DNA of 30,207 nucleotides, taken from DATBJG01 sp963790545. GTDB lineage: Bacteria; Acidobacteriota; Vicinamibacteria; Vicinamibacterales; JAMQPK01. The stretch's first letter is position 1. Each line of letters starts with the position of its first letter. This document shows, piece after piece, positions 16,872-24,610 of the stretch. Below the pieces are notes generated by a model that did no database searches, had not been told where the DNA came from, and worked only from the letters and a program-made list of their open reading frames with translations. The translations under genes and the position numbers were made by a program. Location: NCBI GenBank assembly GCA_963790545.1, contig CAWBPA010000001.1:1-30207 (forward strand). The letters run 5' to 3'.

Positions 16872-17810
16872 TCATGCCCCTTTCCCCGCCGTCGTTCCAA
16901 TGCGGGCAATGAACACGTCCTCCAACGAGGTTGGAATCGGTCGAAGCGTAAAGTCGCGGGTCCCGGCCGCCACGAACGCTGCGCGCAGGCGATCGATCTC
17001 TCCTGGTGGAGCCTGTGGGCTCAATCGAACGTGCACACGCTCTCCGAACGTCTGCACATCCTCGACGTGGGCCTGGCTGCCCGCGACGACGGCCGCGCGA
17101 TCGGGAGGGTCGGTCACGATTTCGACCACCTGGCCTGGAAGACTCGAACGGAGAACAGCCGGAGTCTCGATGGCCAGTGCCTGTCCTTCGTGAATCAGCG
17201 CCACCCGGGAGCAACGCTCTGCCTCGTCGAGGTACGGGGTTGCCATGACAATGGTGATTCCCCGCGAGAGGAAGTCCGACAACAGCATCCAGAATTCGCG
17301 ACGGGAGACCGGATCGACTCCGGTCGTTGGCTCGTCGAGGATGAGGAGCTGCGGCTCATGAATCAGCGTGCAGGCGAGTGCCAGCTTCTGTTTCATCCCA
17401 CCTGACAGCCGATCGGCCAGTCGCGTACGGAACGGGGTGAGGTGCGTGATTTCGAGCAGCCGGTCGCGACGGGACCGGTAATCGCGGACTCCGTGAATCT
17501 CCGCGAAGAACGCAAGATTCTCGTCGATGCTCAGGTCGCCATAGAGGCTGAAGCGTTGCGACAGGTAACCCACCTCGCGCGTGATGGCATGGTGGTCACC
17601 AGCCGGATCGCGACCAAGCACGCGAATCGTTCCGGCTTCCGGCCTGATGAGACCGCACATCAGTCGCACGGCCGTCGTCTTCCCAGCACCATCCGGGCCG
17701 ATCAGCCCGAACATTTCGCCGCGGCCGATCACGACAGACAGGCCGCGCAGGGCAAGCGTGGGGCCATAGCGCTTCTCGACACGATCGAATGTCATTGCGG
17801 CATCAGTCAT
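16872..17810 (-). CDS. ABC transporter ATPase, equivalent to the other half of YbhF
   Basis: 312 residues from the ATG at 17810, which overlaps the end of the HlyD gene by 8 bases; six further upstream residues are possible. Walker A is GPDGAGKT, the signature is an intact LSGGMKQKL, and Walker B is LLILDEPTTGVDP. At the H-loop the sequence is MATPYLDEAE, so the switch histidine is replaced by proline. This complements the second ATPase, which has the histidine but a weaker signature. In E. coli YbhF both domains are in one polypeptide; here they are separate genes with the TolC gene between. The C-terminal extension (IPTSLEDVFIARI) matches that of the second ATPase. Confidence 0.92.
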   Translation of the reverse strand: MTDAAMTFDRVEKRYGPTLALRGLSVVIGRGEMFGLIGPDGAGKTTAVRLMCGLIRPEAGTIRVLGRDPAGDHHAITREVGYLSQRFSLYGDLSIDENLAFFAEIHGVRDYRSRRDRLLEITHLTPFRTRLADRLSGGMKQKLALACTLIHEPQLLILDEPTTGVDPVSRREFWMLLSDFLSRGITIVMATPYLDEAERCSRVALIHEGQALAIETPAVLRSSLPGQVVEIVTDPPDRAAVVAGSQAHVEDVQTFGERVHVRLSPQAPPGEIDRLRAAFVAAGTRDFTLRPIPTSLEDVFIARIGTTAGKGA

Positions 17811-18849
17811 GACCGGTGTCCGATCCACCTGAGGGTTGAAACGGAATCTCGGCTTCGACGGGCATCCCTTCCTTCAACACGCCTTCTCGGTTGTCCACCG
17901 CAATCTTCACGCGATAGACGAGCTTCGATCGCTCTTCGGCCGTCTGCACGTTCCGTGGCGTGAATTCGGCCTTCGACGAAATGAAGCTGACTTTGCCCGG
18001 GATTCCGGGGCCGCCGGCGTCTGTGTACAGCGTGGCGGGTTGTCCGAGGCGCAACCGTGGCACATCGGGCTCGTCCACAAACACCTCGGCCCACGCGTGA
18101 TCGAGATCGATCACGACGAGCAACGGCGTGCGGGGCGCCACGACTTCTCCAGGCTGAGCCAGCTTTTCGGTGACCACACCGTCAACCGGCGCGCGGACCG
18201 TCAGATCGTCGCGATTCTTCTGAAGTGCGGCAATCTGTGCGTCTCCGACCGCCACACGTGCGCGGGCCGCCTGGATCTCCTCGGCTCGAGCACCCGCACG
18301 CATTCGAGCCAGGTTTTCACGCGCCCCACGTTCGCGCTCACGCGCAGCCTCGACGCGCTGCCGACCAACGTCGCGCCGCGTTGCCGCGTCATCCCGCTGC
18401 TTCTGCGATCCCGAGTTGGACCGCAGCAGCTGCTCGAAGCGCTCGAGATCCATGTCCGCGGCTTTGAGTTCGGCCTCGGCTGCGCTGGTGTCGGCGCGCG
18501 CACTCTCCACTTGCGCGGCCGCCTGACGAATCTCTTCCGGACGGGCGCCCGCCTGGAGCAGCTTCAATTGCGCAACAGCCTGCTCACGCTCGGCCGCCGC
18601 GCGCTGGAGGGCGAGGTCGATATCTCTCGTGTCGAACCGCGCGATCACATCAGTCTGTCGAACGCGGTCGCCTTCCTCCTGGGTCAGCTCGAGGAGACGG
18701 CCCCCCGCTTCTCCGGCGATCTCGATGGAAGTCGCCTCGATCTGGCCGGATACGCGCGCGCGATCGCGTGGGCGGCTATCGGCACAGGCAGAGAGCCCAC
18801 AGAGGACCGGAATCAGCGCGGGAAGCCAACGGATGAGTGTTGTTCGCAT
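17803..18849 (-). CDS. HlyD-family periplasmic adaptor lipoprotein, YbhG-like
   Basis: 348 residues. The N-terminus ends in a lipobox (LSAC, Cys22), so it is probably an inner-membrane-anchored lipoprotein. The lipoyl half-motif GEAGGRLLELTQEEGDRV is followed by a long coiled-coil hairpin (about 75-205) with two AGARxEEIQAA repeats, the second half-motif (LTVRAPVDGVVTEKLAQPGE) and a beta-barrel segment ending VEAEIPFQPSG. It would bridge the ABC-2 permeases and the TolC-type channel. The order TetR, HlyD, ATPase, permease, permease matches cecR-ybhG-ybhF-ybhS-ybhR. Confidence 0.92.
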   Translation of the reverse strand: MRTTLIRWLPALIPVLCGLSACADSRPRDRARVSGQIEATSIEIAGEAGGRLLELTQEEGDRVRQTDVIARFDTRDIDLALQRAAAEREQAVAQLKLLQAGARPEEIRQAAAQVESARADTSAAEAELKAADMDLERFEQLLRSNSGSQKQRDDAATRRDVGRQRVEAARERERGARENLARMRAGARAEEIQAARARVAVGDAQIAALQKNRDDLTVRAPVDGVVTEKLAQPGEVVAPRTPLLVVIDLDHAWAEVFVDEPDVPRLRLGQPATLYTDAGGPGIPGKVSFISSKAEFTPRNVQTAEERSKLVYRVKIAVDNREGVLKEGMPVEAEIPFQPSGGSDTGHD

Positions 18850-18868
18850 GGACTGTCCTCGGTACCCT

Positions 18869-18894
18869 CGCGGGGGCTGAAGCCCCCGCGCTAC
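18869..18894 (-). repeat. REP-like hairpin (GTAG head) between tetR and hlyD genes
   Basis: On the minus strand: GTAG (18894-18891), CGCGGGGGCT, TC, AGCCCCCGCG, a perfect 10-bp stem. It begins seven bases after the TetR stop codon and ends 19 bases before the HlyD start. It could act as a partial terminator that sets the ratio of repressor to pump. Confidence 0.85.
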
Positions 18895-18901
18895 AACTCG
18901 A

Positions 18902-19531
18902 TCAACCCTCGTCAGCCGAAGGTGCCAGCATCCTCCGCGCGGTTTTCTGAAGGTGGTTCACCAGGAGGTCGCGGTCGACGTCGGGCAGTTCTGCAAGCCC
19001 CAGTTTCGTTATGCGTTCACGAACGGGCGCCGAGACGCGGAACATGACGAGCGGCCCGAGCAGGCTGAAGTAGGCCAGGGCGGGATGCATGGGCGCGAAC
19101 TCTCCTTGCTGCACCCCTTCCCCGATGATGCCGCTGACCAGCCCGAAGATGCGGGCCATCAGTTGAAGCGTGTCCTGTCCGAGATGTCGCCCTCCCTCGG
19201 CCAGCTCGCGCATCAGAATGGGCAAGAAGTGCGGGTGGTCGCCGGTGGCGTCGACGAGCGCTTCGACCACGCCGTCGAGTTTGGCGCGCGCGCTCTCGTG
19301 ACGCGCCGCAATGCTGACGACGCGGTCCCCGACGGGGAGATACACGTCGCGCAGAATGGCCGTATAGAGGGCGAGCTTGCTGTCGAAGTGGTAGTAGATC
19401 ATGGCTTTGTTGACGCGGGCGCGCCGGGCAATGCGATCGACGCCGGAGGCGGCAAAGCCGCGGGCTGCAAACTCGGCCGAGGCAGCCTCGAGGATACGGT
19501 CGCGGGTGGCGGGGCGGCGGGGGGCGGCCAT
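18902..19531 (-). CDS. TetR-family repressor of the efflux operon, CecR-like
   Basis: 209 residues. The N-terminal helix-turn-helix is typical (TRDRILEAASAEFAARGFAA followed by SGVDRIARRARVNKAMIYYHF at about 9-50). The C-terminal helical domain includes YLPVGDRVVSIAARHESARA, like the CecR/YbiH group, which in E. coli lies upstream of ybhGFSR. It is the first gene of the efflux operon and a perfect palindrome lies three bases upstream of its ATG, so autoregulation with derepression by a pump substrate is the natural model. There is no Shine-Dalgarno sequence: the leader is occupied by the palindrome. Confidence 0.9.
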   Translation of the reverse strand: MAAPRRPATRDRILEAASAEFAARGFAASGVDRIARRARVNKAMIYYHFDSKLALYTAILRDVYLPVGDRVVSIAARHESARAKLDGVVEALVDATGDHPHFLPILMRELAEGGRHLGQDTLQLMARIFGLVSGIIGEGVQQGEFAPMHPALAYFSLLGPLVMFRVSAPVRERITKLGLAELPDVDRDLLVNHLQKTARRMLAPSADEG

Positions 19532-19534
19532 ACT

Positions 19535-19552
19535 TAACTAACCGGTTAGTTA
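19535..19552. promoter_or_regulatory. Probable TetR operator, 18-bp perfect palindrome
   Basis: TAACTAACCGGTTAGTTA is a perfect 18-bp palindrome centred on CCGG. It overlaps a possible minus-strand -10 element (TATAAC, plus-strand 19549-19554) and ends three bases before the TetR ATG. Position and symmetry are those of TetR-family operators. The divergent epimerase gene starts about 75 bases away and may also be affected. Confidence 0.8.
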
Positions 19553-19613
19553 TAGATCCTTAGTAGAACGCAGACCACGCTCCCCGTCAAGCCCGGCCGA
19601 CGCCACACCTGCG

Positions 19614-19619
19614 TACAAT
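19614..19619 (+). promoter_or_regulatory. -10 element placed for a leaderless epimerase mRNA
   Basis: TACAAT lies so that transcription would start at or next to the A of the ATG at 19626. No Shine-Dalgarno sequence precedes the ATG. No convincing -35 hexamer was found. Confidence 0.35.
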
Positions 19620-19625
19620 GCTCAG

Positions 19626-20561
19626 ATGCTGATTGCGATCGCCGGCGGCACAGGATTCCTCGGACAGCCCCTCGCCACGGCGCTCGCCGCCGAGGGCCAC
19701 GCGATCGTCGTGCTCACACGCAACAGCACGCCTCGCAATGCCAGCAATCCTCCGTCACCAGGGTCGATGACACACGTCGAATGGAAGCCTGACGGAAGAG
19801 CGGACTCGTGGAGCCGGGCGCTCGAAGGCGCCGGTGCCGTGATCAATCTGGCCGGGGAATCAATTGCGTCCCGGCGCTGGAGCTCCGCTCAGAAAGCTCG
19901 AATCGTCGATAGTCGTCGCCGTGCAACCACGAGCCTCGTCGCGGCCATAGGCAGCCTGCGGAAACCGCCAGCTGTGTTCGTCAGCGCGTCGGCCATCGGC
20001 TATTACGGTGACCGCGGTGACGAGATCTTGACGGAGCAGTCCGCGCCTGGCTCTGACTTCCTTTCAAATCTCGCGGTCGAGTGGGAACGTCACGCGTTGC
20101 AGGCCGAGAGCCCGCAAACACGGGTGGCGCTCGTCCGGACCGGGATCGTCCTCGACCCCCACGGTGGTGCTCTCGCCAGAATGGTCGTCCCGTTCAAGGC
20201 GTTTGTCGGAGGCCCGCTCGGATCCGGTCGACAATACATGTCGTGGATCCACCGCGGTGACTGGCTGGCCCTGCTGCGTTGGATGATCACCAATGAGTCC
20301 GCATCAGGTCCCATCAATGCCACCGCGCCCACGCCTGTGACCAACGCGGAGTTTTCAAAGCAGCTTGGTCGCGCGCTTGGACGACCGAGTCTCCTGCCTG
20401 CACCAGCCTTTGCGCTGCGACTGCTTCTCGGCGAGATGGCTGACCCCTTGCTCCTTGCCAGCCAACGGGTTCTCCCTGCAAGGGCAGAATCGCTCGCGTT
20501 TCAGTTCTCGTACCCGCAGCTCGGGCCGGCGCTCGAAGCACTGTTAGGAAGGAGGGGTTAG
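19626..20561 (+). CDS. TIGR01777 family NAD-dependent epimerase (YfcH-like)
   Basis: 311 residues of the extended short-chain dehydrogenase fold. The dinucleotide motif GGTGFLGQPLATALAAEGH is at the N-terminus. Family segments INLAGESIASRRWSSAQKAR and FVSASAIGYYGDRGDEILTE follow; the latter holds the Ser and Tyr of the active site, though the classical YxxxK is modified in this family. The C-terminal part has SWIHRGDWLALLRWMI and the AEFSKQLGRALGRPSLLPAP segment. The natural substrate of this family is not established. The last codons (LLGRRG) and stop fall inside a GTTAGGA repeat, so the C-terminus may have been altered by repeat insertion. Confidence 0.9.
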   Translation: MLIAIAGGTGFLGQPLATALAAEGHAIVVLTRNSTPRNASNPPSPGSMTHVEWKPDGRADSWSRALEGAGAVINLAGESIASRRWSSAQKARIVDSRRRATTSLVAAIGSLRKPPAVFVSASAIGYYGDRGDEILTEQSAPGSDFLSNLAVEWERHALQAESPQTRVALVRTGIVLDPHGGALARMVVPFKAFVGGPLGSGRQYMSWIHRGDWLALLRWMITNESASGPINATAPTPVTNAEFSKQLGRALGRPSLLPAPAFALRLLLGEMADPLLLASQRVLPARAESLAFQFSYPQLGPALEALLGRRG

Positions 20562-20579
20562 GAAAGGTTAGGAGGGGTG
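20543..20579. repeat. GTTAGGA repeat spanning the epimerase stop codon
   Basis: GTTAGGA occurs at 20543, 20557 and 20567, each followed by a purine run. The middle copy holds the TAG stop (20559-20561). The reverse complement (CCTAAC) is the core of the nonamer array at 15470-15514, which also lies next to a copy of the 80-bp structured repeat. Confidence 0.75.
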
Positions 20580-20592
20580 GGAACGCGGGGGT

Positions 20593-20673
20593 GTTGACTG
20601 AGCGGATCGTTCAACGAAGTACGCCGAGCAGCAAAGCTGCGAGGTACAGCTCGCGGGGGTGGGGCCCCGCGAG
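20593..20673 (+). repeat. Structured 80-bp repeat, copy 2 (three hairpins)
   Basis: Plus strand: GTTGACTGAGCGG, hairpin A TCGTT-C-AACGA, AGTACGCCGA, hairpin B GCAGC-AAA-GCTGC, GAGGTACAG, hairpin C CTCGCGGGG-GTGGGG-CCCCGCGAG. The linkers match copies 1 and 3 while the arms change in a compensated way. It lies in the gap between the epimerase and the secreted protein at 20739. Confidence 0.85.
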
Positions 20674-20738
20674 CATTAAGAAAAAGAAGGGGTAGGAGTC
20701 AGCTAGAATTGATCGCTCGCCCCTAGGAGTGAACGACT

Positions 20739-21728
20739 ATGAGACGCACGTCCCTCCGCCGATTGCTCAGCCTGCTCATCGTGGCTGCCTTTGCGGCGCC
20801 AATGTCAGCCGCGGTAAAGACTGAAGAGAAGACCCTGCTCAAGTTCTCGGGCATGCTCGGTCGCGTGGTCGGCCTGTTCGGTGGCAAGGCCGCGAAGGAC
20901 GGAATCGTGTCCACGGTGGCTGTCAGCGGCCAGCGCAAGGCACGGTTGAACGACACGAACGGCCAAATCATCGATTTGGCTGAAGAGAAAGTTTACGATC
21001 TGGATATCAAACGAAAAACCTATACCGTCACGACGTTCGACGAGGTGCGCCGACGCCTCAAGGAGGCACAGGCAAAAGCGCAGGAACAGGCCCAGAAAGT
21101 CGATCCCGAAGAGAAAAAGAAGGCCGAGGAGGCTGCACAGGAAGTTGATGTCGACTTCGACGTCAAGGACACCGGTCAGCGGAAATCGGTGAACGGCTTC
21201 GAGGCCCGTCAGGTCATTGCCACCGTCACGGTCCGAGAGAAAGGTAAAACGCTCGAAAACAGTGGTGGTCTGGTGCTGACCTCCGACATGTGGCTCACGC
21301 CGACGATCCAGACCCTCTCAGAGATCAGCGATTTCGACCGACGCTACTGGGAAAAGATCGCGGGCCCCATGGTCGGCGATTTCGAGCAAATGGCCGCGGC
21401 CCTGGCCATGTATCCGTTCCTCAAGAACGCCCTCGCCCGACTCGAACAGGAAAAAGGTAAGACCGACGGAACCGCCGTCATGACAACGGTCACCGTGGAC
21501 GCCGTGAAGAGCAAGGAGGACATGGCGAAGCCCCAGTCGTCGGAACCTGCACCCACCAGTTTAGGGGGCCTGCTTGGCGGGTTCGGCAGGCGCGGGGAAT
21601 CGAAGCCGGCGACGGACAATCCGGCGCGCAGCACCTTCATGACGTCCATCCATGAGGTGCTGAGGGTCTCAACTGACGTGACCGACGCAGACGTGGCAAT
21701 TCCCGCTGGTTTCAAGGAACGGAAGTAG
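20739..21728 (+). CDS. Secreted hypothetical protein with charged helical insert
   Basis: 329 residues; no named family recognised, though the overall form resembles DUF4412-type periplasmic proteins that carry residues sensitive to protein modification. A signal peptide (1 to about 25, ending MSAA) is followed by FSGMLGRVVGLFGGKAAKDG, beta-rich segments (VAVSGQRKARLNDTNGQIID; EEKVYDLDIKRKTYTVTTF), a highly charged Ala/Glu/Lys/Gln helix at about 105-145, another beta segment (GFEARQVIATVTVREKGKTL), and a Gly-rich stretch SLGGLLGGFGRRGES. It has a clear ribosome-binding site (TAGGAG, 12 bases before the ATG). Its TAG stop is part of the GTAG head of a REP hairpin. The gene is convergent with DUF4331. 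Confidence 0.8.
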   Translation: MRRTSLRRLLSLLIVAAFAAPMSAAVKTEEKTLLKFSGMLGRVVGLFGGKAAKDGIVSTVAVSGQRKARLNDTNGQIIDLAEEKVYDLDIKRKTYTVTTFDEVRRRLKEAQAKAQEQAQKVDPEEKKKAEEAAQEVDVDFDVKDTGQRKSVNGFEARQVIATVTVREKGKTLENSGGLVLTSDMWLTPTIQTLSEISDFDRRYWEKIAGPMVGDFEQMAAALAMYPFLKNALARLEQEKGKTDGTAVMTTVTVDAVKSKEDMAKPQSSEPAPTSLGGLLGGFGRRGESKPATDNPARSTFMTSIHEVLRVSTDVTDADVAIPAGFKERK

Positions 21729-21776
21729 CGCGGGGGCTTAAGCCCCCGCGTCCCGCATTCAGGAATGCGGTTCTTA
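21725..21776. repeat. Tail-to-tail pair of REP-like hairpins between convergent genes
   Basis: Plus strand: GTAG (21725-21728), CGCGGGGGCT, TA, AGCCCCCGCG, two-base spacer, CCGCATTC, AG, GAATGCGG, TTCTTA (21771-21776). The TAG of GTAG is the stop codon of the gene ending at 21728; on the minus strand TTCTTA reads TAAGAA and its TAA is the stop codon of the DUF4331 gene. The two stems have unrelated sequences. The pair may also serve as a bidirectional terminator, though no T-tract follows. Confidence 0.85.
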
Positions 21777-23102
21777 CCGCGCGATATTGAGGTTTGCCGC
21801 CTTACCGCCCGAATGGGGAAGGGCCACGTACGGGAACGTCGCACGGAACGGGACGTCGTTCGCATCAACGCCGTCGCCAAGCGTGGTCCTCACACCGGTC
21901 AAGACACCAACCATCACTTGTTCGGCAATGTCGACGACGTCGTCGCTCAGTCGACGACCATTCGGGAAGCCGGCGGGATCGCCGCCAACCACGCCGAGCC
22001 GGTTGGAACTGACCGACGGGAGCACGTCGGTGTTGAGCCGCAACATTTCGGACGCTCTCACGTTCGGCGGTTGGTTCAAACCTGGAACACCGGTCAGAAA
22101 TGCGGCCACCAGATCGGTTCGCGGCGTTGGGGGTGCAGCGATCCCGTAGACCGCCTGCAGCAACTTCGGAAGTTCGGGGTCCAGCACATACGGTGCAAAC
22201 TGGCCATCGTCTGCCGGTCGGCTGCCGTTCCAGCGATCCTTTTGTCCGACCGGAATCACGACCTCGTTTACGAGTGGGCTTCCAAGGCGGGACACCTGGA
22301 CGAAGCTTCCTGAGACCGTCTCCGCACCGGACGAGCGTGTGGTCACCGAAGGCCGACTGGATGTTGCCCAAACGCCAATGATCGGGCTCGATCCTCGCAG
22401 CGCCATTTTTGGCACCTGCACAGCAATCGTGTGCACGTTGAAGCCCGCGAGGCTGTCCGTCCCTGCCTCTGAGAGGTTCGCGCCGTACAGAAGATCGAAG
22501 ACGCGGAGGTCGAGGAAGAACGGATCGTCGGTCTGTCCCGCAAATACCAGCCCTGATCCCACGACCTCGTTGAAGCCGTAAATTCCGCTGCCGAAGCCAC
22601 CGTAGTTGGGTGTCGAGGCCTGACCAACATTGTCCGGCATCGTCAGCATCGGCCCGGCGGTGAGAACGGCCTGTCCCGCCGCGTTGAGCTTGGTCACCGT
22701 GTAGGTCTGGGTGAAATTGCGGTTCGGGTCATCGAGCGACCTGATGGGACCGGTGTTGTACAGGAACGTGTTGGGGTTCCGTATCTGACTGCTGAAACGA
22801 AATTGATAGGTCATGTCCTCGACGGCGTCACCCGTATTGTCGATCTTGATCTCGTAGAGAACGTTGTCGCCGAACTTGTAGAAATTGGGTCCACCTGCCG
22901 GATTCTCGAACGGCAGCCAGGAGGTGATCAAGGTGACGGTATCAGGCCTGTCCGGACTGACAAACGCGTACACGTCGGTGCCATCCGCCTGGGGGTCCTG
23001 GCTGATCAGAGGCGCTTCACGATGACTGGAGGCCTTGCCAGGCATGAAGGCCCAGGCGACAAGCCATGCTGCGAGCGCGACAATGGTGAGAGTTTTCTTC
23101 AC
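21774..23102 (-). CDS. Secreted DUF4331 family protein
   Basis: 442 residues from a GTG at 23102, chosen because AGGAGG lies just upstream and a signal peptide starts there (VKKTLTIVALAAWLVAWAF). The mature protein opens with the family signature SSHREAPLISQDPQADGTDV followed by YAFVSPDRPDTVTLI. Further family segments are FYKFGDNVLYEIKIDNTGDA, GPIRSLDDPNRNFTQTY and the C-terminal NGRRLSDDVVDIAEQ. Function of the family is unknown; it is often found near ECF sigma/anti-sigma genes in environmental bacteria, as here, where the anti-sigma stop is 67 bases upstream. The gene is therefore a likely target or partner of this sigma system. Confidence 0.9.
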   Translation of the reverse strand: MKKTLTIVALAAWLVAWAFMPGKASSHREAPLISQDPQADGTDVYAFVSPDRPDTVTLITSWLPFENPAGGPNFYKFGDNVLYEIKIDNTGDAVEDMTYQFRFSSQIRNPNTFLYNTGPIRSLDDPNRNFTQTYTVTKLNAAGQAVLTAGPMLTMPDNVGQASTPNYGGFGSGIYGFNEVVGSGLVFAGQTDDPFFLDLRVFDLLYGANLSEAGTDSLAGFNVHTIAVQVPKMALRGSSPIIGVWATSSRPSVTTRSSGAETVSGSFVQVSRLGSPLVNEVVIPVGQKDRWNGSRPADDGQFAPYVLDPELPKLLQAVYGIAAPPTPRTDLVAAFLTGVPGLNQPPNVRASEMLRLNTDVLPSVSSNRLGVVGGDPAGFPNGRRLSDDVVDIAEQVMVGVLTGVRTTLGDGVDANDVPFRATFPYVALPHSGGKAANLNIAR

Positions 23103-23169
23103 GGGGTCCTCCTCGCCTGCTCTACGGCGGCGGAAGGACTGTGGATCTAGCAGTTTTCTGACAACTCTT

Positions 23170-23973
23170 CTAAGCCGGCTTCCCGGCCAGGTACAACTGG
23201 CCTGTCGGCAACGGCACGCCACCCGCGGGTTCTTCGCTGACGGCAATCGCCATTGGCGGTGGAATATCGGCAGGGGTCTGGAAGACCATCGTCAGCGTCC
23301 CACTCGGATCCGGTTCGAGCAAGCCCACACTGATCGGGTCTCCCTGATCCGGAATCACCCAGAGCTGATAGACACGGCCTGGCATCAGCGCTGGCAGGCT
23401 CGAAGCCGTGAACACCATCCCGCGCGAGCGACTCCAGAATGCGCGCGCACTTGCTGTCGGAGCGGGTGGAAGGCCACCAAGATCGATGCGCAGCAAATCG
23501 GGCGCTGCAAGCACGGCAACTTGAAACTGTGCGTCCAGCGCAGTTCGTCGGGCATCCACGACCTGACGATCGGCCAACGCCACTTGTGTCATGGCGTCCT
23601 GCAGTTCTCCCTCGAGATTGGTAATCCGCCCACGAAGTTGCAGGGCATACCCGCCCAAGGCCACGGCGGCCAACGTGGCAGCGGCAGCCAGCCATGGAGC
23701 GATCGGCGCGGCCGCCGGTCGCACGCGCGCGTGGGACGAGGTCGATTGGCCGGTGATGGACTCGAGCACTCGGCCTCGCAGGAGCGCAGGCGGCTCGACC
23801 TGCGCCACGGTCCCAGGCAGCGCGGCCGCGACAGGGCGAAGCGCAGACACTTCGGCCCGACAGATCTCGCACGTTGCGAGATGCGCTTCGAATTCCGTGA
23901 GGTCTGTGGGAGCCAGGGCGCCCAGGACGTACAGCCCCGACAACTCACGCATCGTTTCGTGTGTGGGGCTCAT
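23170..23973 (-). CDS. Anti-sigma factor, RskA/ChrR-like with zinc-binding motif
   Basis: 267 residues. The N-terminal cytoplasmic domain has MRELSGLYVLGALAPTDLTE and the zinc-binding anti-sigma motif HLATCEIC (His-x3-Cys-x2-Cys, about residues 31-38). One transmembrane helix follows (about 93-111, APWLAAAATLAAVALGGYAL). After it comes a coiled-coil segment and a periplasmic RskA-like domain (FWSRSRGMVFTASSLPALMP, YQLWVIPDQGDPISVGLL). The ATG overlaps the sigma factor stop (ATGA, 23970-23973), giving the usual coupling of sigma and anti-sigma synthesis. It probably releases the sigma factor after regulated proteolysis in response to an envelope or redox signal. Confidence 0.93.
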   Translation of the reverse strand: MSPTHETMRELSGLYVLGALAPTDLTEFEAHLATCEICRAEVSALRPVAAALPGTVAQVEPPALLRGRVLESITGQSTSSHARVRPAAAPIAPWLAAAATLAAVALGGYALQLRGRITNLEGELQDAMTQVALADRQVVDARRTALDAQFQVAVLAAPDLLRIDLGGLPPAPTASARAFWSRSRGMVFTASSLPALMPGRVYQLWVIPDQGDPISVGLLEPDPSGTLTMVFQTPADIPPPMAIAVSEEPAGGVPLPTGQLYLAGKPA

Positions 23974-24587
23974 CGGGCCGACTCCGTCAGCGCTTCGCGC
24001 AACTTGAGGAGTGCGAGCCGGACGCGGGTTTTGACCGTTCCGAGCGGTTCGTCAAGTCGCGCGGCAATCTCGCTTTGCGTCAGGCCTTCAAAGTACGCCA
24101 TTTCAATGGCAATGCGCTGAAGGGCCGGCAGGCGCTCGAGAGCGCCGCGCAAAAAGCCCACTTGTTCACGCGTCAGCAGGGTCAAGTCCTGGAGCTGGGC
24201 CGAATCCGTCAACCCCGACAGCTGAAGCGCGTCGGCGGTTTCTCCGTCGGGCCTCGCACGGCGCGCCCGAACGCGATCGATGGCCCGGCTGCGTGTCATG
24301 GTGAGCAGCCAGGCGACCACGGGGCCACGGTCTGGGGCGTACTTCGCAGCTTGCCCCCAGGCCTGTGAGAAGACCTCCTGCACCACATCCTCCGCCTCGG
24401 CCTGCTCTCCCACAATGCGCAGCGCCAGCGAGTAGACCGCCCGCGAGTGCCGATCGTAGATTTCGGCCAGCGCGTCAGCGTCCCTGGCGGCCATACGCTT
24501 GACGGCCTCCTGGTCGCCGCGGACATCCTCGGCTCGACCGCGCTTGGCCTCGCCAATCCGGCTGATTGCCGCCAAGAACACCCACAT
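23970..24587 (-). CDS. ECF RNA polymerase sigma factor, SigK-like
   Basis: 205 residues. Region 2 runs from DADALAEIYDRHSRAVYSLA through VGEQAEAEDVVQEVFSQAW to WLLTMTRSRAIDRVRARRAR. Region 4 is GALERLPALQRIAIEMAYFE then GLTQSEIAARLDEPLGTVKT, the helix-turn-helix that reads the -35 box. It belongs to the group of ECF factors paired with RskA-like membrane anti-sigma factors. The start at 24587 leaves about 20 extra residues before the conserved region; no strong ribosome-binding site is visible. A hairpin (24611-24638) separates it from the E1 beta gene, so it may have its own promoter. Confidence 0.93.
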   Translation of the reverse strand: MWVFLAAISRIGEAKRGRAEDVRGDQEAVKRMAARDADALAEIYDRHSRAVYSLALRIVGEQAEAEDVVQEVFSQAWGQAAKYAPDRGPVVAWLLTMTRSRAIDRVRARRARPDGETADALQLSGLTDSAQLQDLTLLTREQVGFLRGALERLPALQRIAIEMAYFEGLTQSEIAARLDEPLGTVKTRVRLALLKLREALTESAR

Positions 24588-24610
24588 ACACTACTACGCG
24601 CCTCGCGTGA

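Noticed and set aside
17836..19047. Plus-strand open frame of 403 codons
   Set aside because: Antisense to the HlyD and TetR genes, both clearly recognisable; no domain in the plus-strand product.
21751..21776. Classical rho-independent terminator
   Set aside because: Hairpins are strong but no T-rich tract follows on either strand; recorded as REP-like repeats instead.
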